Assembly: GCF_026041215.1 (NCBI RefSeq)
Contig: NZ_JAPEIQ010000030.1
Location: 62,001 to 126,000 of the forward strand
Reading direction: 5' to 3'
From: Hoyosella sp. YIM 151337
Lineage (GTDB): Bacteria; Actinomycetota; Actinomycetes; Mycobacteriales; Mycobacteriaceae
Length of the DNA: 64,000 bases
Both the position numbers and the translations under genes were made by a program. Position 1 is the first letter of the stretch. Each line of letters begins with the position of its first letter. Positions 52,787-60,933 of this stretch are shown here, one piece after another. The notes beneath the pieces were generated by a model that saw nothing but the letters and a program-made list of their open reading frames with translations, made no database searches and had not been told where the DNA came from.

Positions 52787-54412
52787 TCAATGGATGGACG
52801 AAAATGAACTCGGATCCTCGTGAGCGACCAGCGCACCGCCGAAGATCGCCGCTGCCTCGGCATCGTCGTCGAGCGGATCGGGATAGAGCGCAAGCGTCCG
52901 TGGGGACATGGACCAGTCGATGCGGTCGGTAACTCCGGCATAGGCTGCAAAAGGACGTAGACCCGAGGTGTACATAGTGGTGGCGGCCATGATTCGCTCG
53001 CTACGGTCCATCGCGGCGAATCGCTGGTACAGCTTCATATGGCAGTTGCTCAGTTCGGCCGCAATACTCGCCCACCGTTGCGGCGCAATCAGTTCACGAG
53101 TGCCATCCGTGTTGTACCCATACACGGCAACCTCGTCGACCGCACTGAGGAGCTGATCCGGTTCGGTGAATGTCGTTCCCCAGTCGTTGATTTCGAACTC
53201 GGTGAACTTCGAGCGATCGAACGTCAGGACCATGGTCAGCCCCGCATAGGGCGGATCAAGATCCTCTGCCCACGGATATGCCCAAGAACTGGGGCCGAGC
53301 GAGAGATAATCCCGGACGATGGTCTGCCGGTTTTCCCCTGGAGCCGGATATGGACCGGAGTCGCAGATCCCCACGCGTGAGTCGCAGAAGTAGAGGAAGG
53401 AGTATCCCGATACCGTGGCGTTGAGCCGCTTGAGGCCTTTCAAGGAACTTTGGTCCAACTTGATTGCCGCGCTTGATAGTTCGTTGACAACGCGGGAGGG
53501 CAGGTAGCGGTTGGTGAATCCGGCGTCCTTGTAGTCCAGTGTGCCGTCACCACGGTGCGCCAGAGTCAGTCGGCGCCAGAAGTCCACCACAGTGCGGATG
53601 TCCTCCCGGTGCTCTCCCGGCGCGACCTTACCCATTTTGATCAGGCATTCCCGGCCGCACAGATAGTGGTAACCGATCATCCAGATCCACAGTGGGCTGA
53701 TCTTGTTGGGGCCCTGACGCAGTTGTCGGCCCAGCTCTTCAGCAGGCATGGCCGCGTCGATCACTCGTATACGGTCGGCGTAACTATGGAAGTCCTCGAT
53801 GACCGACAATGACATGTAAGGCAGCATGGGAAAGAGTTCGGACGTAAAGCCAGAACGACGCGTCAGTTCAGGCTTTAATGCCCGGCCCATGTGGGTGACG
53901 AGGTCGTCGAGACGATCGTCGGTGAGTCGCTCCGCGATGAGTTCACCGAGCGCGTCGGCTGAGACATCAACGTTGAAGTCCTTGACTGCGATCTCATCTC
54001 CGACGCGCCGGATGTACTCCCACCATGCCTCGCTCACACCAGATCCCAGACACGTCACGGGGTCAGTTTCCGGTGTGAGGATCACCCCCGTTTGTTCCTC
54101 AATGCTGAGTGTGATTTCCGTGCCGTCAGCGAGATCCTCCGATAGCTCAGTTCCGACCAGGCACGGGACCTCGAATTCGCGTGACACGATTGCGAGGTGT
54201 GAGCGGAGCGTTCCATCGAGACAAACGATCCCGCCCAACTGCCCCAGGATGGGTGACAGGAATGTCGTGCCGCCGGAAGCGACGAGCGCGATGGTGGACT
54301 CAAGGTCTGTATCCAGCGACGCGATGACATCTTCAGGCGAACGGAAGTGCTTAACTGTGCCAGTCACCGGGTCGAATGTGTATGACGGGATCCCTTTTCC
54401 GAGAATCGCCAT
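52787..54412 (-). CDS. Fusion of swivel (phosphohistidine) domain and family X (copy B)
   Basis: A 541-residue protein. Residues 25-115 are a swivel domain with His72 (GTLRSHLAIVSREFEVPCL); residues about 130-541 belong to the unrecognised family also encoded at 48304-49881 and 54414-55613, with SELFPMLPYM (191-200), GRECL (253-257), YSFLYFCDSR then SGPY (337-355), VRDYL near 367 and YPWAEDL. Here the two parts are covalently joined, which shows that the split pairs in the neighbouring genes work together. ATG follows the preceding stop by one base, with a G-rich ribosome site; the longer frame begins inside that gene. Proposed role: substrate phosphorylation using phosphate relayed from the truncated PPDK-like protein. 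Confidence 0.85.
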   Translation of the reverse strand: MAILGKGIPSYTFDPVTGTVKHFRSPEDVIASLDTDLESTIALVASGGTTFLSPILGQLGGIVCLDGTLRSHLAIVSREFEVPCLVGTELSEDLADGTEITLSIEEQTGVILTPETDPVTCLGSGVSEAWWEYIRRVGDEIAVKDFNVDVSADALGELIAERLTDDRLDDLVTHMGRALKPELTRRSGFTSELFPMLPYMSLSVIEDFHSYADRIRVIDAAMPAEELGRQLRQGPNKISPLWIWMIGYHYLCGRECLIKMGKVAPGEHREDIRTVVDFWRRLTLAHRGDGTLDYKDAGFTNRYLPSRVVNELSSAAIKLDQSSLKGLKRLNATVSGYSFLYFCDSRVGICDSGPYPAPGENRQTIVRDYLSLGPSSWAYPWAEDLDPPYAGLTMVLTFDRSKFTEFEINDWGTTFTEPDQLLSAVDEVAVYGYNTDGTRELIAPQRWASIAAELSNCHMKLYQRFAAMDRSERIMAATTMYTSGLRPFAAYAGVTDRIDWSMSPRTLALYPDPLDDDAEAAAIFGGALVAHEDPSSFSSIH

Positions 54413-54413
54413 T

Positions 54414-55613
54414 TCATCCCCCCAGCGGCCGGAAGCAGCCGTCTCGGTCCTGCGGGACAAAAACGCCGCCAATTAATTTCAGTGCGAGATCCGGGTCGCT
54501 GAACTTTTTGTAAGATTCGGCAATCCGCGGTGTGATTGACCAATCGATTTCGTCGTAGCACCCCGCCAGGCGGGCCCACGCCTTGAGCTTCCACGCGTAC
54601 ATTTGCGTCGCGTAAAGGTTGCGTTCCTCCGGGTCGGTTTCGGCTAGCCGCTGGTACAGCGCGCGGTGTGCCTTCCGAATTGCGTTGGTAGCGACCGTGA
54701 CCTCGTCCGCATCAAGCGGTCTGAGATCACCGCCGTCAGTGCAGAACACACGGGTTTCAATAATCTCAGCTTGGTAGTCACTGGGCGTGAACCATGCTGT
54801 GCCCCAGACGTTATTGTCCATTTTCACCGTGGCGGGCAACCGGTAGGCGATGACGAAGTGGTGGTACGGAAGTGTTTCTCGGATACCGTCGACCCACGGG
54901 AAGTCTCCATCACCGTCCGCGCAGGTCTCACGTAGGGCGAGGAAGCTACCGTCTTCGAGCTGATACGGCCCGGTATCACACACAGCGGTACGCGCATCAC
55001 AATTCTCGAGGAACGCGTAGGCCGTCAGCCGTGCCCCGAACTTGCGAATGCCTGCTTTCACTCCTGCGTCCGCGGGGAGAAGACTGGCCCGGATCTCAGC
55101 TAGCAAATCGTCGTTGATGACGTGCGAGCTGTTCGGAGGCTCTGCATCCATATTGAAGAGCACACCGTCGGTGCGCATCGCGATCGTCGCCTCACGCCAG
55201 AAGCGCAGGACCTCAAGCTGATCGTCAAGCCCGTCGGACAAGCTATCTTCGCCAAGATCGACGAACAGCTCACGGCCGGTGAGATAGTGCAGCGGAGTGG
55301 CCGCAAGATTGATGAAGCTCCGCTTGTTCCCGATGGGCAGCGCTTTGCGCACCAGCTCAGTGGGCGTGGCGTGCTGTCGGATGATGCGCATACGCTCGGG
55401 AACGCGGAGGTAGTCCTCCATCATCGACATCAGGATGTAGGTATTCATCCCAAACAGTTCCGACTCGAACACGGTACGGGCCTGGAGCTCGGACTTGTAC
55501 GCTGCGCCGGCAACTTGCACGAGCCAGTTCCACTCGTCAAGTGTTGGCTCGTAATCCGGGTCCGTATAGAGCGCCTGGAGATTCGACGGTGCAGTGCTTA
55601 GCTGGGCAGTCAT
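54414..55613 (-). CDS. Unrecognised protein, family X (copy C)
   Basis: A 399-residue member of the same unrecognised family, equal in extent to the C-terminal part of the swivel fusion protein. Landmarks: ESELFGMNTYIL (50-61), TGREL (112-116), YAFLENCDAR then TGPY (199-217), and FPWVDGI. The aligned Cys-x-x-Arg and Gly-Pro-Tyr are common to all three copies, so they are candidates for active-site residues. It overlaps the swivel gene upstream by four bases and is followed after one base by the fusion gene. Possibly one of two different acceptor subunits in a heteromeric enzyme. Confidence 0.8.
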   Translation of the reverse strand: MTAQLSTAPSNLQALYTDPDYEPTLDEWNWLVQVAGAAYKSELQARTVFESELFGMNTYILMSMMEDYLRVPERMRIIRQHATPTELVRKALPIGNKRSFINLAATPLHYLTGRELFVDLGEDSLSDGLDDQLEVLRFWREATIAMRTDGVLFNMDAEPPNSSHVINDDLLAEIRASLLPADAGVKAGIRKFGARLTAYAFLENCDARTAVCDTGPYQLEDGSFLALRETCADGDGDFPWVDGIRETLPYHHFVIAYRLPATVKMDNNVWGTAWFTPSDYQAEIIETRVFCTDGGDLRPLDADEVTVATNAIRKAHRALYQRLAETDPEERNLYATQMYAWKLKAWARLAGCYDEIDWSITPRIAESYKKFSDPDLALKLIGGVFVPQDRDGCFRPLGG

Positions 55614-55990
55614 GCGGTCACCGCCCCAGCTGCCGCGACTGACACGCGTGCCGTCTCGCTATCGGCGAGGTCTAGCACGACGGTGTCACCGTCAGAAACC
55701 GTTCCAGTCAGGTCGGCTGCGAGCACACAGGGCACGTCGGATTCCCGGGAGAGAATCGCAAGGTGTGACTCGCGGCTGCCCGCGGTACAGACGATCGCGC
55801 GCAAGTCAGGCAGAATCGGCGACAGGAAGGTCATTCCGCCCTTGCTGACAAACGCAATGGTGTCCTCGAGGTCATCGTCGTCGATCGACAACACATCGGC
55901 CGTATCGTTGAACCACCGTGCGACTCCACTCACCTCACCCGCAGTGAAGAGATTGATACCAGTTCCGACCTCTTTCACGTCTCCGCTCAC
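55610..55990 (-). CDS. Stand-alone swivel (phosphohistidine) domain protein, copy C'
   Basis: A 126-residue protein that is essentially only the mobile His domain: FVSKGGMTFLSPILPDLRAI, then SRESHLAILSRESDVPCVL with His76, and a final GDTVVLDL strand. It is strikingly like the N-terminal domain of the fusion protein (both share GGxTFLSPIL). No ATP or PEP domain is attached. It opens the second swivel operon, and its stop overlaps the next gene's start (ATGA), so its partner is copy C of the unrecognised family. Confidence 0.85.
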   Translation of the reverse strand: MSGDVKEVGTGINLFTAGEVSGVARWFNDTADVLSIDDDDLEDTIAFVSKGGMTFLSPILPDLRAIVCTAGSRESHLAILSRESDVPCVLAADLTGTVSDGDTVVLDLADSETARVSVAAAGAVTA

Positions 55991-56087
55991 AATTACTCCA
56001 TTCCGCCCATTTCATGGGCTTTGGCTTGGTTTGAACGCGCATTTTCAGCGGGTAAGCGAAGGCTATTAGCGACTGTGTCGTGTGCCA

Positions 56088-56106
56088 CAGTCCACTTTGG
56101 GGGACA
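56088..56106. promoter_or_regulatory. 19-bp motif shared by both swivel operons, copy 2
   Basis: CAGTCCACTTTGGGGGACA, identical at 18 of 19 positions to the copy near the luxR start, lies about 98 bases upstream of the first gene of this operon, in the same orientation relative to transcription. The 164-base gap holding it has no gene. Confidence 0.65.
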
Positions 56107-56154
56107 GTCCTGATATGGGGCGGCCCGGAGACCTTCGTCAACTCGAAACTTCGA

Positions 56155-57132
56155 CTACTGTCGTGCCAACGCAGCTTTAGCTTCGTCGTACTCGTCGGTG
56201 AGTCTCGCGATCAGCTCGGCGGCAGGGACCACGGCATCGACCGCGCCGATACCCTGGCCGGACCCCCAGATGTCCCGCCACGGCTTGGCTTTCGGGGCGG
56301 AGTTCATGCTGTCGCCGGTACCGAAGTTCATCGCTGAGGGATCGGACTGCTCAAGGTGGTCTGGGTCTAGGCCGGCCGCTTCAATGCTGCCGCGCAGATA
56401 GTTGCCGTGCACTCCGGTGAACAGGTTGGAATACACAACATCTGACGCGCTCGAGTCGACGATCATTTGCTTGTAGCGGCTGTCGGCATTCGCCTCTTCC
56501 GTTGCGATGAATGCTGAGCCAACGTAGGCAAGATCGGCCCCTGCGGCCTGGGCGGCGAGGATCGACCGGCCGTGTGCGATCGAGCCTGAAAGAAGCAGTG
56601 GGCCATCGAACCATGCGCGGATTTCCTGGATCAGCGCGAACGGGGACTGTGTCCCGGCGTGACCGCCCGCACCGGCGGCAACTGCGATGAGCCCATCAGC
56701 GCCCTTCTCTATCGCCTTGCGGGCGAACGTGTTGTTGATGACGTCATGCAGGACAATGCCGCCGTACGAATGGATAGCGTCGTTGACGTCGGTACGGGCA
56801 CCGAGGGAGGTGATAACAACAGGTACCTCGAACTCGACGATGGTCGCAAGATCCTCGGCGAGGCGGTCATTTGATCTGTGCACGATGAGGTTAACCGCGT
56901 ACGGCGCGGCGGGCGACTCAGGGTGGTTGGCGTCGTGTTTTGCAAGCGCCTCGGTGATACAGATGAGCCATTCGCGCAGCAGTGCCTGCGGCCGCGCGTT
57001 GAGCGAGGGGAACGAGCCGATGACACCTGAGGTGCATTGAGCGATGACCAGGTCAGGCGCGGAGACGATGAACATCGGCGACGCCACGACCGGCAGGCGC
57101 AGGCGGTCACGCAGGATCGGGGGCAGGGCCAT
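56155..57132 (-). CDS. Nitronate monooxygenase / 2-nitropropane dioxygenase-like flavoprotein
   Basis: A 325-residue FMN-dependent TIM barrel: VVASPMFIVSAPDLVIAQC at the N-terminus, VAAGAGGHAG near residue 170, LLSGSIAHGRSILAAQAAGADLAYVGSAFIAT with phosphate-binding glycines. Members oxidise alkyl nitronates, or act as enoyl reductases in the FabK group; annotations in this family are often loose. Start at MALPPIL with AAAGG upstream. It follows the thiolase gene by about 60 bases and may be part of the same leftward unit. Confidence 0.88.
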   Translation of the reverse strand: MALPPILRDRLRLPVVASPMFIVSAPDLVIAQCTSGVIGSFPSLNARPQALLREWLICITEALAKHDANHPESPAAPYAVNLIVHRSNDRLAEDLATIVEFEVPVVITSLGARTDVNDAIHSYGGIVLHDVINNTFARKAIEKGADGLIAVAAGAGGHAGTQSPFALIQEIRAWFDGPLLLSGSIAHGRSILAAQAAGADLAYVGSAFIATEEANADSRYKQMIVDSSASDVVYSNLFTGVHGNYLRGSIEAAGLDPDHLEQSDPSAMNFGTGDSMNSAPKAKPWRDIWGSGQGIGAVDAVVPAAELIARLTDEYDEAKAALARQ

Positions 57133-57191
57133 GAGAGTACCTTTCACGAGTGGACAGTAGTGATGCGAGGTCTGACAGCAACTCGACGGGA

Positions 57192-58385
57192 TCAGAGGCG
57201 TTCGATGATGGTGGCATTGGCCATGCCGCCGCCTTCGCACATGACCTGGAGACCGTAGCGGCCGCTTGTCGACTCGAGGTGACCCACGAGGGTGGTCAGC
57301 AGCCTGGTTCCAGAGGAGCCGAGTGCGTGACCGAGGGCGATCGCGCCACCGCGGGGGTTGAGCTTCGCAGGATCGGCACCAAACTCGTGCGCCCACATCA
57401 GCGGGATCGGCGCGAAGGCCTCGTTCACCTCGTAGGCGTCGATATCGTCGATGCCCAGCCCCGATCGGGTCAGGATCTTCTTCGTCGCGGGTACGGGCGC
57501 GGTGAGCATAAACAGGGGGTCGTCGCCGGCGATGGCGAAGGAGCGGAACCGCGCCCTCGGCGTCACGCCGAGCTTGCTCGCGGCGTGCTCACTCATGATC
57601 AGTACCGCAGACGCACCGTCGGTCAGCGGTGACGAGTTGCCCGGAGTGATGTGCCACTGCACTTCCGGGAAACGCTGAGCGTACTGTTCGGTATGGAACG
57701 ACGGTTTCAGCCCCGCGAGCCCTTCTGTGGTGGTTGTAGCGCGGACCGTCTCGTCGACCGTGTGGGCGACGAGGTTGCCGTCCCTGTCGCGCACCGTGAT
57801 CGGCACGACCTCGCCGTTGAAGAAGCCACTCGCGGCTGCAGCGGCGGCCCGGCGATGGGACTCGGCCGAGAACACGTCGAGGCTCTCCCGGTCGAACTTC
57901 CATTTCGCGGCGATCAACTCGGCAGAGATGCCTTGGTTGACCAGCCCCTCGGGGTAGCGACCAGCGATGCCGGGGCCGGAGACGTCCTGACCGAGAGTCG
58001 CGCTGCCGAGCGGCACACGGCTCATGGATTCAACGCCGCAGGCGATCACGATGTCGTAGGCGCCAGCAATCACGCCTTGAGCGGCGAAGTGCGCAGCCTG
58101 CTGACTTGACCCGCACTGGCGATCCACGGTGGTTGCGGGCACCGACTCAGGGAAGCCGGCCGACAGCAGCGCGGTGCGGGAGATATTCACAGCCTGCTCC
58201 CCGGCCTGGCTGACGCACCCCCCGATGACGTCGTCGACGAGGACGGGATCGAGACCATTGCGGTCGATGATTGCTCGCAACACGTGCGCGAGTAGTTCAA
58301 CAGGGTGGGTGCCGGACAGGGCGCCACCCGGCCTGCCTCTGCCCGAGGCGAGCCGCACAGCATCGACGATCACAGCATTAGTCAC
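57192..58385 (-). CDS. Acetyl-CoA acetyltransferase (classical thiolase)
   Basis: A 397-residue thiolase with nucleophile Cys91 in VDRQCGSSQQ, the NEAFA motif, the GGAIALGHALGSSGTR His segment and the final CEGGGMANATIIERL. It catalyses reversible thiolysis of 3-ketoacyl-CoA. I choose GTG at 58385 with AAGGGG upstream. It is of a different thiolase class from the SCP2-type enzyme of the carboxylase operon. Confidence 0.93.
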   Translation of the reverse strand: MTNAVIVDAVRLASGRGRPGGALSGTHPVELLAHVLRAIIDRNGLDPVLVDDVIGGCVSQAGEQAVNISRTALLSAGFPESVPATTVDRQCGSSQQAAHFAAQGVIAGAYDIVIACGVESMSRVPLGSATLGQDVSGPGIAGRYPEGLVNQGISAELIAAKWKFDRESLDVFSAESHRRAAAAAASGFFNGEVVPITVRDRDGNLVAHTVDETVRATTTTEGLAGLKPSFHTEQYAQRFPEVQWHITPGNSSPLTDGASAVLIMSEHAASKLGVTPRARFRSFAIAGDDPLFMLTAPVPATKKILTRSGLGIDDIDAYEVNEAFAPIPLMWAHEFGADPAKLNPRGGAIALGHALGSSGTRLLTTLVGHLESTSGRYGLQVMCEGGGMANATIIERL

Positions 58386-58655
58386 GAAAAAGCCCCTTCG
58401 AAGGAGAGTGAAGACGGCCCCGCACACCGAGAGGAGCAACGGCGCCCTTGGTTGAGATCAAGAGGTCAGCGGCACGAGTTGCACGAGCCCGTTCCTAGAA
58501 TCGAACTCTAATTGGTACTGAGGTATGTCGTCCAGTACTAATGAGGTGCCCTAACCGCCACGGTAGAGGAGTCCAATTAGCTCGCCGTTAAGCTGGGGGC
58601 GATGCGCGGGAGAACTCGCCAGACTCCTGGCCCAGCCTGAACGAGGAGGCGAACG

Positions 58656-59684
58656 ATGCGAACAAACCAGATCCGGTTAGCGGCCTACCCTGTGGGCGAG
58701 CCCAAAGATTCCGACTTCAAATTCACGACCGAGGAGCTGCCGGAACTCGGTGAGGGACAGGTCCTTCTACGCGCGATCTATCTGTCGCTGGATCCGTACA
58801 TGCGCGGCCGGATGAGCACCGCCAAGTCTTACGCCCAGCCGCTCAGTATCGGGGACGTGATGCTCGGCGGCACCGTATGTGAAGTGCTGGAGTCACGTTC
58901 GGACAAGCGACACGCTGGCGATATCGTGCTCGCATTCACCGGCTGGCAGACCCACGCCGTTGCCGACGCGCAGCACACGCGCCGCCTCGACCCGGCCGCG
59001 GCACCTATCTCCACTGCGCTCGGCGTGCTGGGCATGCCAGGTTTCACCGCCTACGGGGGGCTCCTCGAAATCGGCCGCCCCAAGCCGGGGGAAACGGTCG
59101 CCGTCGCAGCGGCAGCGGGCCCAGTTGGCTCTGCCGTGGGGCAGATCGCGAAGATCCACGGTGCCCGGGCAGTGGGCATCGCTGGTGGTCCGGAGAAATG
59201 CCGGATCCTCATCGACGAGTTCGGCTTCGACGCCGCCGTGGATCATCGGTCGCAGACGTTCGAGGATGATCTCGCGAGCGCAACACCTGACGGGGTCGAC
59301 GTGTACTTCGAGAATGTGGGCGGCCACGTCGCCAGCGCCGTCACCCGACGACTTAACCGCTTCGCGCGGATACCTGTGTGCGGGCTGGTCGCGGGCTACA
59401 ACGACACTGAGACCCCGACCGGGGTGGACCGCCTCCCGGGCTTCATGCGCCGGGTGCTGACGCTCAGCCTGACCGTCCGCGGATTCATCCAAGACGAGTT
59501 CATCCCCACTCACCAGGACGCATTCCTCAACGACATGCCCGGTTGGGTGCGGGACGTGTCAGTGCGCTACCGCGAGGACATCGTCGACGGGCTCGACAAC
59601 GCACCAGAGGCTTTCCGGGGCCTGCTGCGCGGGCGCAACCTCGGGAAACTTCTGATACGGGTCGGCGAGGACCCCACCAATTAG
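58656..59684 (+). CDS. NADP-dependent MDR oxidoreductase (leukotriene B4 dehydrogenase/CurA-like)
   Basis: A 342-residue zinc-independent reductase: LSLDPYMRGRMS near the N-terminus, AAAGPVGSAVGQIAKIHGAR for NADP, YFENVGGHVA, and a conserved C-terminus. Members reduce alkenals, enones and prostaglandin-like substrates. GAGGAGG precedes the ATG. It converges on the ferredoxin reductase gene with only 14 bases between stops, and is separated from the thiolase by a 270-base divergent region without further genes. Confidence 0.92.
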   Translation: MRTNQIRLAAYPVGEPKDSDFKFTTEELPELGEGQVLLRAIYLSLDPYMRGRMSTAKSYAQPLSIGDVMLGGTVCEVLESRSDKRHAGDIVLAFTGWQTHAVADAQHTRRLDPAAAPISTALGVLGMPGFTAYGGLLEIGRPKPGETVAVAAAAGPVGSAVGQIAKIHGARAVGIAGGPEKCRILIDEFGFDAAVDHRSQTFEDDLASATPDGVDVYFENVGGHVASAVTRRLNRFARIPVCGLVAGYNDTETPTGVDRLPGFMRRVLTLSLTVRGFIQDEFIPTHQDAFLNDMPGWVRDVSVRYREDIVDGLDNAPEAFRGLLRGRNLGKLLIRVGEDPTN

Positions 59685-59698
59685 GGCCACGGCTATCG

Positions 59699-60931
59699 TC
59701 ACGTCTTGCTGGCTAGCGCTGCCTTCAACAATTCGTTGATCGCGTTTTCGGGATCTGCTAGTTGGTTCGGGTCGACTGGTATCCGGTCGCCGATGACCCT
59801 TCGGCTGAACATGAACTCCTGGGGCCTGTTGACGCAGTCTGCGGCGATCAGCTCATCCCCTTTGAAGTAGAAGCAGGTGAAGCTACGGCCCGACTCCGGA
59901 TCGCCACGCAAGACGACGCTGTCGTATCCCTCGTTCAGTCCGGCGATCTGGAGCTTGAGTTCGTACTGGTCTGACCAGAACCACGGCAGAGCGGTGACAC
60001 TCTTGTCTTTGCCGCACAGGGTCGCGGCGGCTACCTTCGCTTGTTCACCTGCACTTGGCACCGACTCCAGTCGGAGCCGGCGCTCGTAGCGGGGCATGAA
60101 GTGGCTGGTGCAGTCACCGGCAGCGACAATATCGGGGTCGTCCGTTAGCGCGTGGTCGTCAATGATGATCCCGTCGTCGACCGCCAGTCCCGCGGCCTCG
60201 GCAAGCTCAGTGTTGGGCACAATGCCGATGCCGATGATGACCAGATCGGCTTCGATAAGCTCGCCGTCCGCGAGGCGCACACCGCGGACCTTGTCCTCGC
60301 CCTCGATCGCGGAAATCTCAATGCCAGTGCGAATGTCAACGCCTTCTTCGCGATGCACACGGGTGTAGAACGCCGATACCTCCGGCGCGGTGACGCGCTG
60401 CAGAACGCGATCAGCACTCTCCAGAACAGTCACGCCGATACCCAGCTTGCGCAGCGACGCGGCCGCCTCCAAACCGATGTAACCAGCCCCGATGATGACG
60501 ACGTGGCGGGCTCCCTCGACGCCCCCGCGGATTGCCTCGATGTCGGCGGCATCCCGCAGGTAGTGCACACCCTCCAACTCCGTACCCGTAAGCGACAGAG
60601 TCCGCGGCCGCGCCCCCAAGCAGAGCGCCAGCTTGTCGTAGCTGACCTTTTCGCCGTCACTCAACGTGAGCGAACGTGCCTCACGATCGATACTCGCTAC
60701 GCGAGCGTGGCGAAACGCGATGTCTTTCTTCGAGTAGAAATCAGACGGCCGGATCAGGAGTTCGTCGAGGGACGACTTGCCCGCGAGGTAGGTCTTGGAC
60801 AGGGGTGGGCGGTGGTACGGCAGTGTCGGCTCGTCGCCGATGACCAGGATCTCCCCGTCCCAGCCTTCCTGACGCAGGCTCGCGCAAAGCTGGGCTCCGG
60901 CGTGGCTGGCGCCAACGATGATAGCGCGCAC
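59699..60931 (-). CDS. FAD-dependent ferredoxin reductase of the CYP153 system
   Basis: A 410-residue putidaredoxin/rhodocoxin-reductase-like protein with two Rossmann motifs (GASHAGAQLCASLR for FAD, GAGYIGLEAAASL for NADH) and the ADLVIIGIGIVPN and IVAAGDCTSH FAD segments. It passes electrons from NADH to the ferredoxin encoded upstream. The GTG start lies two bases after the P450 stop; a longer frame runs into the P450 gene and is not used. Confidence 0.93.
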   Translation of the reverse strand: MRAIIVGASHAGAQLCASLRQEGWDGEILVIGDEPTLPYHRPPLSKTYLAGKSSLDELLIRPSDFYSKKDIAFRHARVASIDREARSLTLSDGEKVSYDKLALCLGARPRTLSLTGTELEGVHYLRDAADIEAIRGGVEGARHVVIIGAGYIGLEAAASLRKLGIGVTVLESADRVLQRVTAPEVSAFYTRVHREEGVDIRTGIEISAIEGEDKVRGVRLADGELIEADLVIIGIGIVPNTELAEAAGLAVDDGIIIDDHALTDDPDIVAAGDCTSHFMPRYERRLRLESVPSAGEQAKVAAATLCGKDKSVTALPWFWSDQYELKLQIAGLNEGYDSVVLRGDPESGRSFTCFYFKGDELIAADCVNRPQEFMFSRRVIGDRIPVDPNQLADPENAINELLKAALASKT

Positions 60932-60933
60932 TG

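Noticed and set aside
51178-52932. 584-codon rightward open frame over the lipocalin-like gene
   Set aside because: It lies antisense to a gene with a good ribosome site and family features, starts inside luxR, crosses a perfect terminator hairpin and has the composition of a GC-rich shadow frame.
36965-55990. Known acetone carboxylase (AcxABC) or UbiD-type phenylphosphate carboxylase
   Set aside because: No hydantoinase-like AcxA/B or small AcxC protein, and no UbiD/UbiX protein, is encoded here; any parallel is chemical only.
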